DNA of 5,661 bases from NCBI GenBank assembly GCA_030668505.1, contig DAOUTV010000144.1, positions 1 to 5,661 of the forward strand, written 5' to 3'. Made by a program: the position numbers and the translations under genes. This DNA is from Desulfobacterales bacterium (lineage in GTDB: Bacteria > Desulfobacterota > Desulfobacteria > Desulfobacterales > C00003060). The notes under the pieces were generated by a model. That model saw nothing but the letters and a program-made list of their open reading frames with translations. It was not told the DNA's origin and did no database searches. This document shows, piece after piece, positions 1 to 4,790 of the stretch (position 1 is the stretch's first letter; every line of letters starts with the position of its first letter).

Positions 1-2
1 AT

Positions 3-428
3 GCGGATAATCCAAGGTTTGCTGTTTATGACGCTGGAACCCCTGAAGAAGTATCAGACGATGTAGTCCTTGACAAGGAGACAGGGCTTGTCTGGGAAAG
101 GTCACCCAGCACAACAGTTCTTTGCAGGCATGAAGCTATTGTTACGGCCTATCACAAACATAGGGGCGGTTGTAATGGATGGCGGCTTCCGACTATAGAG
201 GAGGCGACTAGCATCGCGGATTTTACTAGTAGCAGGATTCGTCTACCCGAGGACAATCCTTTCATCAATATGCAGCCGGACCGCTACTGGACGGCTAGTA
301 CATGGCCCAAAAATGAGACATTAGAGCGGTGCATGAAATTATGGTGTGGTGATAGTTATGGGGCGATGATTAAACACATGAGAAATCTTTGGTGTGTGCA
401 CGGAGGCCAAGGGGGTGATGCTGGTTGA
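3..428 (+). CDS. DUF1566 (Lcl_C) domain protein, C-terminal part, 5' end outside window
   Basis: This reading frame is already open at the window edge and ends at TGA 426-428, giving 141 visible residues. The family hallmarks are in the usual order: DKETGLVWERS (residues 24-34), NGWRLPTIEE (58-67), YWTAS (95-99), and a closing WCVHGGQ (130-136). This is the classic Lcl_C/DUF1566 layout, a C-type-lectin-like fold found in many copies in deltaproteobacterial genomes and generally thought to be extracellular or surface-exposed. Function is unproven; ligand binding is an inference from the fold. The start and any signal peptide lie outside the window. The stretch between YWTAS and WCV (100-129) is the part that usually varies between paralogues. 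The frame stays open for 36 more codons after the TGA, and 8-bp repeats begin at the stop codon. The domain call is confident; the function is not. Confidence 0.85.
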   Translation, partial: ADNPRFAVYDAGTPEEVSDDVVLDKETGLVWERSPSTTVLCRHEAIVTAYHKHRGGCNGWRLPTIEEATSIADFTSSRIRLPEDNPFINMQPDRYWTASTWPKNETLERCMKLWCGDSYGAMIKHMRNLWCVHGGQGGDAG

Positions 429-458
429 TTTGATGATTTGATTCATTTGGTCATTTGG
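426..458 (+). repeat. ATTTG-type octamer repeats at the stop codon
   Basis: Two copies of TGATTTGA (426-433, 434-441) are followed, after one base, by two copies of TCATTTGG (443-450, 451-458). The first copy contains the stop codon of the DUF1566 gene. The array is directly visible. From memory only, similar ATTTG-rich tails follow other DUF1566 genes, but this was not checked. The role is unknown. Confidence 0.55.
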
Positions 459-487
459 GGCAGGGTCCGCCATGTCTCTGCCTTTAT
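459..487 (+). terminator. Possible weak terminator of the DUF1566 gene
   Basis: GGCAGGG (459-465) can pair with CTCTGCC (476-482), including one G-T pair, around a 10-nt loop, and is followed by TTTAT. The stem is short and the T-tract poor, so this is only a candidate 3' end. Confidence 0.3.
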
Positions 488-564
488 ACGCTTGCGTGTC
501 GCATATTGTGGTTTCGTCATTACCGTCAAGAGTAGAACATAGCTGCTATTTATCTGCGCCTCGG

Positions 565-580
565 ACTATCCGGAGATAGT
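565..580. repeat. Small perfect hairpin in the intergenic region
   Basis: ACTATC (565-570) and GATAGT (575-580) form a perfect 6-bp stem with a CGGA loop. Two overlapping TATGAT boxes (581-586, 586-591) follow, but no good -35 is seen at the right distance. Apart from this hairpin, nothing recognisable lies in 489-649. The site could be a regulatory palindrome or chance. Confidence 0.25.
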
Positions 581-649
581 TATGATATGATTTGAGTTTT
601 TTCACTGAAACAACCCTAACTAAGGGGATGCTATGAATTGATCACGGAG

Positions 650-686
650 ACCCCGTTTCTCAGAAAGAGAGCGGGGTTTTGTGTTT
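650..686 (+). terminator. GC-rich hairpin with T-tract before the nuclease gene
   Basis: ACCCCG (650-655) pairs perfectly with CGGGGT (672-677). A further inner pairing of TCTC with GAGA is possible, and TTTTGTGTTT follows (677-686). This is a convincing intrinsic-terminator shape. It lies only 12 bases before the nuclease ATG at 699 and touches an alternative GTG start at 681. It may end upstream transcription, or act as an attenuator or 5' shield for the nuclease mRNA. Two-codon ORFs (ATG at 628 and 633) just upstream follow an AAGGGG. Confidence 0.6.
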
Positions 687-698
687 GGGCTTAATACT

Positions 699-1352
699 AT
701 GAGACGATCCTTGGTTGTTGTTATTATCCTCACCTTACCTATCTTGGCATGGTCACAAACTGTCACCTGGACCGGCAAGGTAGTGGGTGTCAGTGACGGC
801 GATATAATTACCGTATTGCACGATGGCAAGGGTGTGAAGATCCGCCTTTATGGAACAGATTGCCCCGAGAAGAAACAAGACTTTGGCAAAAGAGCCAAAA
901 AGTTCACATCCGATATGGTCTTTGGCAAGGATGTTGAGGTCGAGCCGGTCACCACTGACAGATACGGAAGAACCATTGCGTGGATCTATGTAAACGGCGA
1001 CTGCCTGAATGAAGCATTGCTCAAAGCCGGCCTTGCCTGGCACTATAAAAGGTATTTTTCTGAAAAGCACTTAGCAGACTTAGAGGCCGAGGCAAAGCAG
1101 GAGAAAGTGGGGTTATGGAGCCATCCTCGGTCTATCACTCCGTGGGGTTACAGGCGTGGCAAGAGAATGGCCACAAGTCCGAAAACATTATCTGAACACA
1201 AAACGTTAGTTTATTATGGGAACGTCAGAACCAAGAAGTTTCATAGGCCATCTTGTAGATACTATAATTGCGGTAACTGTACAGCGACCTTCAACAGCAG
1301 GGAAGAAGCGGTTCAGGCTGGATACGTACCTTGTAAAACATGTAACCCATAG
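699..1352 (+). CDS. Secreted thermonuclease-family (SNase) protein with Ada-like Cys tail
   Basis: This 217-residue protein belongs to the staphylococcal nuclease family of Ca2+-dependent DNA/RNA phosphodiesterases. Residues 1-20 form a signal peptide (MRRS, a hydrophobic run to about 17, then AWSQ), so export is likely. The SNase fold covers about 25-143 and the catalytic set is intact: D33-G-D35, R49-LYG-T-D54, E57, and DRYGR with R91. A C-terminal module (about 170-217) reads FHRPSC, YNCGNC, then EEAVQAGYVPC-KTC-NP, with Cys at 186, 191, 194, 212 and 215. It resembles the Zn-binding Ada N-terminal domain and may bind metal. I chose ATG 699 because it gives a normal signal peptide. GTG 681 would add six residues and has a GGGG upstream, but that lies inside the hairpin. 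Neither start has a strong ribosome binding site. DNA scavenging or degradation outside the cytoplasm is an inference. Confidence 0.88.
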   Translation: MRRSLVVVIILTLPILAWSQTVTWTGKVVGVSDGDIITVLHDGKGVKIRLYGTDCPEKKQDFGKRAKKFTSDMVFGKDVEVEPVTTDRYGRTIAWIYVNGDCLNEALLKAGLAWHYKRYFSEKHLADLEAEAKQEKVGLWSHPRSITPWGYRRGKRMATSPKTLSEHKTLVYYGNVRTKKFHRPSCRYYNCGNCTATFNSREEAVQAGYVPCKTCNP

Positions 1353-1372
1353 GCAGTGAACGGGAGGCGGAC

Positions 1373-1432
1373 ATGGCAGAAAAACTTGACCTAATAGAAA
1401 CTGTGTTGGGCTTGGGGACATCCTATTATTAG
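1373..1432 (+). CDS. Possible 19-residue small ORF with good ribosome binding site
   Basis: An ATG at 1373 is preceded by GGAGG (1363-1367) at 5-nt spacing and opens a 19-codon frame starting MAEKLDLIETVLGLG and ending in YY before TAG. It lies between the nuclease and transglycosylase genes, in the same direction as both. I recognise no family. It may be a small peptide, a leader, or the broken N-terminus of a lost gene. The ribosome binding site is the only support. Confidence 0.2.
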   Translation: MAEKLDLIETVLGLGTSYY

Positions 1433-1462
1433 TATCGTAACATCTTGAAAATTAAAGATTAT

Positions 1463-1469
1463 AGAGAGG
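1463..1469 (+). promoter_or_regulatory. Ribosome binding site of the transglycosylase
   Basis: AGAGAGG sits 6 nt before the ATG at 1476 and supports that start. Confidence 0.6.
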
Positions 1470-1475
1470 TGGATT

Positions 1476-2666
1476 ATGCTGAAGATAACAGCAACATGTA
1501 TGGCTGCTGTCTTGCTTTTTCTGGTGGCAACGGCCTCGGGCAAAGATGACGAATTTAAAAGGCCCCTGAGACTGCAGGACAATGAGTGGAAAGAAGACGA
1601 CGTTGAAAAGGCCCTGAGACTGCAGGACAAAAAGAGGGAGGCACTCAGCAAACAAAGGCAAGAAACGCTCCTCGAGGCTGAGCAGGCGTGGAGCCGCATG
1701 CTTCGGGAGCAACAGGAAGCCTGGGAGCAAATGGTGGCGGAAATTAACCGTATTTGGTTGGATAGCGTCACCACCACTAAAAAGGATTGGGTGGACTACA
1801 GTGACGAGTACCACACGCGTTCCCATGTCGACTTCGAGAAAGGAGACATGATACTGGCCACCATGATCAAAGATAGCGAGACTCGTTTCGCTCAAATCAG
1901 TCAAGAGCGGATTGCCAAGCAGTTCGCGAGAGCCCTCTCCTCCAATAATCAGTCGGGACAGTCGATTCTGGAAAGGCAAATCGCCGATAGCCAGGGACGG
2001 CCGGTAACCGCTCAGACACTGGACCGCTATCTCGAGCAAGAGGTCTTTCCCCAGCTACAGCAGGATGGGCAGCCTATTGTGGGCAAAGACGGTATGCCGC
2101 GTTACAAAGTCTCGGTTCAAGTCAAGCTAATTTCTAATCACACCGAGGTCAGGGCCAAACGTTACGTTCCCCGGGTGAGCCAGGAGGCGAAGAGATTCGG
2201 CCTGCAGCCCGAACTTATCATGGCAGTTATTCACACCGAGTCGTGCTTTGATCCGATGGCGCGCTCTCATGTTCCAGCATATGGCTTAATGCAACTGGTG
2301 CCCAAGTTCGGAGCCCGGGAAGCCTGTCGCTTCGTACATGGACAGGACCGTCTGCTTCCCGCAGACTACCTTTATGTGCCTGAAAACAACATTACACTAG
2401 GAAGCGGGTACCTTCACCTGCTGCTCTACAAGTATTTTGCTGCGGAAACCAACCCGGCGAGTAGGCTATACCTGTCAGTATGCGGGTACAACTGGGGACC
2501 CGGTGCCATAAATCGCAAGATCATCCGTCGCTGTCCCACCACAAGGATGAGTCCGGAACAGCTATATCAAGTTCTTCGCCAGCGTACACCAAAAGAAACA
2601 AGCGACTATCTGCAACGGGTGACTTCACGGATGGATATTTATCGACCGCTCTTCGAGAGCCGCTGA
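1476..2666 (+). CDS. MltC-like lytic murein transglycosylase (DUF3393 + SLT)
   Basis: This 396-residue protein is predicted to cleave the MurNAc-GlcNAc bond of peptidoglycan in the periplasm, forming 1,6-anhydro ends. Residues 1-22 form a signal peptide ending ATASG. No lipobox Cys follows, so unlike E. coli MltC it is probably not a lipoprotein. Residues 37-90 are highly charged and probably a coiled coil, with a 16-residue repeat containing LRLQD. The MltC N-terminal domain (about 90-225) shows DYSDEYHTRSHVDF (107-120). The SLT domain (about 230-370) has the catalytic Glu in HTES (E255), YGLMQ (269-273), ENNITLGSGYL (303-313) and YNWGPG (338-343). Four SLT-domain Cys (257, 284, 336, 353) could form disulfides. 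It is longer than E. coli MltC (about 360), mainly through the coiled-coil insert. The start is backed by AGAGAGG at 6-nt spacing. It converges with the hip operon. Confidence 0.92.
   Translation: MLKITATCMAAVLLFLVATASGKDDEFKRPLRLQDNEWKEDDVEKALRLQDKKREALSKQRQETLLEAEQAWSRMLREQQEAWEQMVAEINRIWLDSVTTTKKDWVDYSDEYHTRSHVDFEKGDMILATMIKDSETRFAQISQERIAKQFARALSSNNQSGQSILERQIADSQGRPVTAQTLDRYLEQEVFPQLQQDGQPIVGKDGMPRYKVSVQVKLISNHTEVRAKRYVPRVSQEAKRFGLQPELIMAVIHTESCFDPMARSHVPAYGLMQLVPKFGAREACRFVHGQDRLLPADYLYVPENNITLGSGYLHLLLYKYFAAETNPASRLYLSVCGYNWGPGAINRKIIRRCPTTRMSPEQLYQVLRQRTPKETSDYLQRVTSRMDIYRPLFESR
1564..1630 (+). repeat. In-frame 48-bp period repeat in the transglycosylase gene
   Basis: A 19-bp sequence starting CCCTGAGACTGC occurs exactly at 1564-1582 and again at 1612-1630, 48 bp apart, so it keeps frame and repeats LRLQD 16 residues later. 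The AAAAGG before each copy is also shared but offset by one base. It looks like a recent local duplication inside the coiled-coil region. Confidence 0.75.
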
Positions 2667-2692
2667 GGAAGAAGTGATGAACGGAAGCATCG

Positions 2693-2816
2693 AAGAGGAA
2701 AGTGGGGTAAGCCCTTGACATTGGACAAATAAAGTTTTTAGGCAGAGTAAAAAAAGAAAATCGCAAGATTGCTTGAGTTTTGTCCTAAGTCAAGGGCTGA
2801 CCCCATTTGTCCTCTT
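2693..2816. mobile_element. MITE-like long inverted repeat between convergent genes
   Basis: The left arm (2693-2729) and right arm (2779-2816) are nearly perfect inverted copies: AAGAGGA, then TGGGGT, AGCCCTTGAC and GGACAAA in the same order, with a one-base indel and about four mismatches over some 37 positions. A 49-bp AT-rich centre has no ORF. The motif TGGGGTCAGCCCTTGAC resembles, from memory, flanks of REP-associated tyrosine transposases. A vestige of such a gene lies at 4705, so a non-autonomous element of that type is a reasonable inference. Transcribed from either side it would form a long hairpin, and so could also end transcription of both the transglycosylase and hipT. There is no separate obvious terminator in 2667-2854. 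Confidence 0.6.
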
Positions 2817-2854
2817 TAGAACAAGGCGCCGGAATTCGTTTTGAGAGTACTGCG

Positions 2855-3802
2855 TCACGCAAGTCCCAGAACACCGGCCCGGTGTTCAAGAACCTGACGA
2901 TACAGATCCACAAGCCTGCTGGAAAGGAAACTTCTGCTCAACATGGCATCCAACGCAGGCAACACATCTGCAAGTTCACGCAGCAGATCACCGATGATGA
3001 CATCGTTCATCTCCAGGCGCTCATGTGCGAAGTAGTCAATCCACAGACTCCTGGTGAGGCCCCTCTTCTTTCCCTTGAGCGGCAAAGCTACTTCTTCGAT
3101 ATCATTAAACGGCTTTCCCAGAGCCAGAAAAGCTGCGGCAGTATTTAGAAAGTCGTACGCGGGAGACAGTTTTGTTTCGCCATCGCGACTGATGAGTGAG
3201 TAGTTCTTGAGATGCATGTCTTCATTCCCAACCAGGTAGTTGAATAGGCAGCGCTTGAGCAATTCCGCTCTCTCAACCATTGGAAACGTGCAGTAGTCCA
3301 GAAGAGGAACCAACTTCTCCATGCTGAATCTGTATTTCGTTTCCCTGTCCTTTTGTGCCAGCTGAGCAAAGTCCTCTAGGGCCAACTTTAGGTTTCGCCC
3401 AACCCTGTCAAAGCGCCTGATAAAGTAGGTGAGCGACCCATCTTCGCTATAGATCATACCATGCAGGGGGACGTCGATACCTACGAGCTCAGCCAATCGC
3501 ATGGTCATATCTTCATTCTCGGGCAGTTCCGGATAGGTAACATGTTGGGGTTTCAGGATATAACGCCCACCCTTATCGACTACCTCAAAAGATGCGGCTC
3601 TGGCATTCAGCCTAGCGCTCAACTTGGGTTGAATTCCCTGAATCGACATCTTGCCGGCTCGGATGACGGCCTCCTGTCTCTGTCTTTCTGCAGTATATGG
3701 AAACGTTTTTAGCCTTGAGAGCGACCGCGACAGCTTGCGAAGCCCTTTCATAGAGTATCTCGCCTCCCCACAGTCTTCGTATGTGATGGGACAACGATTC
3801 AT
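2855..3802 (-). CDS. hipT: HipT-type Ser/Thr kinase toxin (HipA_C domain)
   Basis: This 315-residue protein matches the kinase core of HipA but lacks the HipA N-terminal subdomain, which is encoded by the preceding gene. HipA-family toxins phosphorylate aminoacyl-tRNA synthetases (GltX for E. coli HipA, TrpS for HipT of enteropathogenic E. coli); the target here is unknown. Visible motifs: Gly-rich loop MSIQGIQPKLSA (52-63), ATP-site lysine in YILKPQ (K84), PENE (94-97), FIRRFDR (127-133), catalytic loop GNEDMHLKN (192-200; D195, N200), and metal-binding D217 in SPAYDF. The loop carries SIQ at 53-55, where E. coli HipT has SIS with two autophosphorylation sites. All kinase residues look intact. 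The ATG overlaps the hipS stop as ATGA, so translation is probably coupled. TGA at 2855 ends the gene close to the inverted-repeat element. Confidence 0.93.
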   Translation of the reverse strand: MNRCPITYEDCGEARYSMKGLRKLSRSLSRLKTFPYTAERQRQEAVIRAGKMSIQGIQPKLSARLNARAASFEVVDKGGRYILKPQHVTYPELPENEDMTMRLAELVGIDVPLHGMIYSEDGSLTYFIRRFDRVGRNLKLALEDFAQLAQKDRETKYRFSMEKLVPLLDYCTFPMVERAELLKRCLFNYLVGNEDMHLKNYSLISRDGETKLSPAYDFLNTAAAFLALGKPFNDIEEVALPLKGKKRGLTRSLWIDYFAHERLEMNDVIIGDLLRELADVLPALDAMLSRSFLSSRLVDLYRQVLEHRAGVLGLA

Positions 3803-4110
3803 GTGACTTCCTCGACCGTGACAGCGCCAACAAGTTCTCCGCCGACCGCGATGAGCTGAGAGAAGAGATCGTGCTTGTCTATCTTGCTTTGTCTTAGCAA
3901 CCCTTCAAGCATCACGCCTTCAGGAAGCAGGCCGTCAAAGAAGGGCGGAAACCTGTCAAACTCGTAGGGGTCCCGGCGTACCGGAATGGCTAGGGAGATG
4001 GGCGACTCTTCATACTCGTCCACGTACTGAAACAGATATTGCTCTCCGGGAACAACTTCCTTCAGCCGGCCGCACAACGTATTCTGAAAGTAGACATTAG
4101 CCGTTCTCAT
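3799..4110 (-). CDS. hipS: HipS-like protein (stand-alone HipA N-terminal subdomain)
   Basis: This 103-residue protein equals the N-terminal subdomain 1 of HipA (Couple_hipA type), encoded as its own gene. It shows MRTANVYFQNTLCGRL (1-16), SPISLAIPV (36-44), FPPFFDGLLPEG (54-65) and VGAVTV (94-99). In E. coli HipBST the equivalent protein is the antitoxin and inhibits HipT by placing a conserved Trp in the kinase active site. This protein has no Trp at all. The loop after LLPEG, where many HipA relatives have W, reads VML here (V66). Inhibition must work differently or more weakly, or rely on HipB. Starts at ATG 4122 (AAGG 6 nt upstream) or TTG 4137 are also possible. I prefer ATG 4110 because family members start this way and the length matches HipS. 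It overlaps hipB by 14 nt and hipT by 4 nt. Confidence 0.88.
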   Translation of the reverse strand: MRTANVYFQNTLCGRLKEVVPGEQYLFQYVDEYEESPISLAIPVRRDPYEFDRFPPFFDGLLPEGVMLEGLLRQSKIDKHDLFSQLIAVGGELVGAVTVEEVT

Positions 4111-4351
4111 TCCTGGTTCCATCCTCTGCCTTTTCAAACTCCGACATCAAGGGGCTTTTCAACTCTATAGAAATGTTCAGTACTTTGAGAACCTTTGCCA
4201 GCGTGGTGAGCCTGATACTGGTTTTGCCTTTCTCAATATCGAACACAACGGTTTTGCCAACACCAGCAAGCTTTGCCAACTCAAGCTGTGAAAGGCCACT
4301 TCGTTTCCTATGATACCTGACAATGACAGCAATCTTTGCAATATTGTTCAT
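4097..4351 (-). CDS. hipB: HipB-like Xre-family antitoxin/repressor
   Basis: This 84-residue protein has one helix-turn-helix of the Xre/HipB type (y4mF-like) over residues 8-68: RKRSGLSQLELAKLAGVGKT (15-34), then VVFDIEKGKTSIRLTTLAKVLKVL. The C-terminal tail (about 69-84) is acidic and polar. HipB proteins dimerise, bind palindromic operators in their own promoter, and hold the HipA or HipST proteins in the complex. Being the first gene, it is well placed to autorepress the operon. Three matching palindromes lie upstream. The ATG at 4351 has GGAG only 2 nt away and AAGGTGG 10 nt away, so the ribosome binding site is not ideal. In HipBST systems HipB mainly gives DNA binding while HipS neutralises; whether this holds here is open given the unusual HipS. 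Confidence 0.92.
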   Translation of the reverse strand: MNNIAKIAVIVRYHRKRSGLSQLELAKLAGVGKTVVFDIEKGKTSIRLTTLAKVLKVLNISIELKSPLMSEFEKAEDGTRNENG

Positions 4352-4378
4352 TGCTCCGAGCCCACCTTATGCTCAATG

Positions 4379-4398
4379 TTTACCGCTATTACGGCAAA
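4379..4398. promoter_or_regulatory. Operator-like palindrome O1 (proximal), hip promoter
   Basis: TTTACCG and CGGCAAA flank a 6-nt centre, i.e. TTACC-N8-GGCAA. This has the architecture of the E. coli hip operators (TATCC-N8-GGATA). It overlaps the proposed -10 box of the minus-strand promoter and begins 28 bp before hipB, the right place for repression by HipB. Confidence 0.6.
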
Positions 4399-4423
4399 TA
4401 TCACTTGTTACTGTTGACGTCAA
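4395..4423 (-). promoter_or_regulatory. Probable hipBST promoter
   Basis: On the minus strand TTGACG (4418-4423) is a good -35. TATTTG (4395-4400) lies 17 bp downstream as a weak -10, with GATATT at 15 bp as an alternative. The -10 overlaps operator O1. Transcription would start roughly 35 bases before the hipB ATG. Confidence 0.45.
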
Positions 4424-4449
4424 GGTCAATTCGGCTGTATTCGGCCAGC

Positions 4450-4469
4450 TTTGCCGCTATAGCAGTAAT
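4450..4469. promoter_or_regulatory. Operator-like palindrome O2 (middle)
   Basis: TTGCC-GCTATAGC-AGTAA (4451-4468) has the same half-sites and N8 spacing as O1, with one weaker half-site; its central GCTATAGC is perfectly symmetric. Its CCG starts 71 bp from that of O1. It lies upstream of the proposed -35. Confidence 0.5.
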
Positions 4470-4518
4470 TTGTCTCGCGCTTTGTACTCTGGGGGCCTTA
4501 GACAGTATTTTATGGCTA

Positions 4519-4544
4519 AATATTACCGTCATGGCGGCAATATT
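4519..4544. promoter_or_regulatory. Operator-like palindrome O3 (distal, strongest symmetry)
   Basis: This 26-bp palindrome has AATATT at both ends, ACCG/CGGC inside and CATG at the centre; 11 of 13 base pairs are symmetric. It contains TTACC-N8-GGCAA with the same half-sites and spacing as O1, and starts 72 bp beyond O2. It is the best-conserved site of the three, although it is the farthest from the promoter. Confidence 0.6.
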
Positions 4545-4570
4545 GCGAGGAATTGGAAACGCTCGTGAAT

Positions 4571-4593
4571 CTTTGGGCTTTGGGTGCTTTGGG
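4571..4593 (+). repeat. Three copies of CTTTGGG
   Basis: CTTTGGG occurs at 4571-4577, 4578-4584 and 4587-4593. No ORF or known site explains it; simple slippage is possible. The rest of 4594-4650 shows nothing I can name. Confidence 0.3.
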
Positions 4594-4658
4594 GTCGGGC
4601 CGCGGTAACCGGTCAATATGATTAAGATTGGTTTCACAAACGGACTCAATTTTGGGGC

Positions 4659-4664
4659 TATAAT
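4659..4664 (+). promoter_or_regulatory. Perfect TATAAT box before the RAYT vestige
   Basis: TATAAT stands 40 bp upstream of the vestigial transposase ATG at 4705. No good -35 is visible at 16-18 bp. It may be the old transposase promoter. Confidence 0.25.
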
Positions 4665-4682
4665 GACGTTTTTGATGGCAAA

Positions 4683-4790
4683 ATGAGCGATATAGGAATC
4701 ACTCATGGCTAGAGCGAAAAGACATTTCATCCCCCAAACTCCCAGTTCTGAAACCGGCACACGTCAAATGACTGATGACATATCGCTCAT
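4683..4790. repeat. 11-bp inverted repeat bracketing the RAYT vestige
   Basis: ATGAGCGATAT (4683-4693) is repeated exactly, inverted, as ATATCGCTCAT (4780-4790). The left copy ends just before the old ribosome binding site. It could mark the folded ends recognised by the transposase, or an unrelated palindrome. Confidence 0.45.

Noticed and set aside
1..63. ATG at position 1 as a gene start
   Set aside because: That frame hits TAG after about 21 codons; the DUF1566 motifs are in the frame beginning at position 3.
280..580. A diversity-generating retroelement variable region with its downstream hairpin
   Set aside because: No reverse transcriptase or template repeat is in the window. The small hairpin at 565-580 lies far from the stop and its CGGA loop does not fit the GRNA loops known from such systems. 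The idea is kept only as a check in the findings.
1452..2039. Minus-strand open frame of 195 codons
   Set aside because: It is antisense to the MltC-like gene, has a low-complexity Leu/Ser-rich translation and matches no family.
3145..3712. Open frames in other phases within hipT (3145-3369 minus, 3461-3712 plus)
   Set aside because: They are out-of-frame shadows of a kinase with a full set of motifs.
3795..3805. A frameshift that split an ordinary hipA into two genes
   Set aside because: The junction is a clean ATGA overlap, both proteins have family-typical lengths for HipS and HipT, and the kinase N-terminus (MNRCPITYEDCGEARYS) looks native.
4571..4593. CTTTGGG copies as a CRISPR or regulatory array
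   Set aside because: The units are 7 bp and nearly adjacent, without spacers or flanking cas-like genes; slippage is the simplest reading.
4597..4612. A fourth hip operator around CGGTAA (4603-4608)
   Set aside because: Only one half-site is present. The partner TTRCC at the required distance is missing and the spacing to O3 does not fit the 71-72 bp step.
4401..4760. Minus-strand open frame of 119 codons, and plus frames 4323-4568 and 4336-4608
   Set aside because: They cross the operators, the RAYT vestige and the hipB start, have no ribosome binding site or family resemblance, and read as non-coding DNA.
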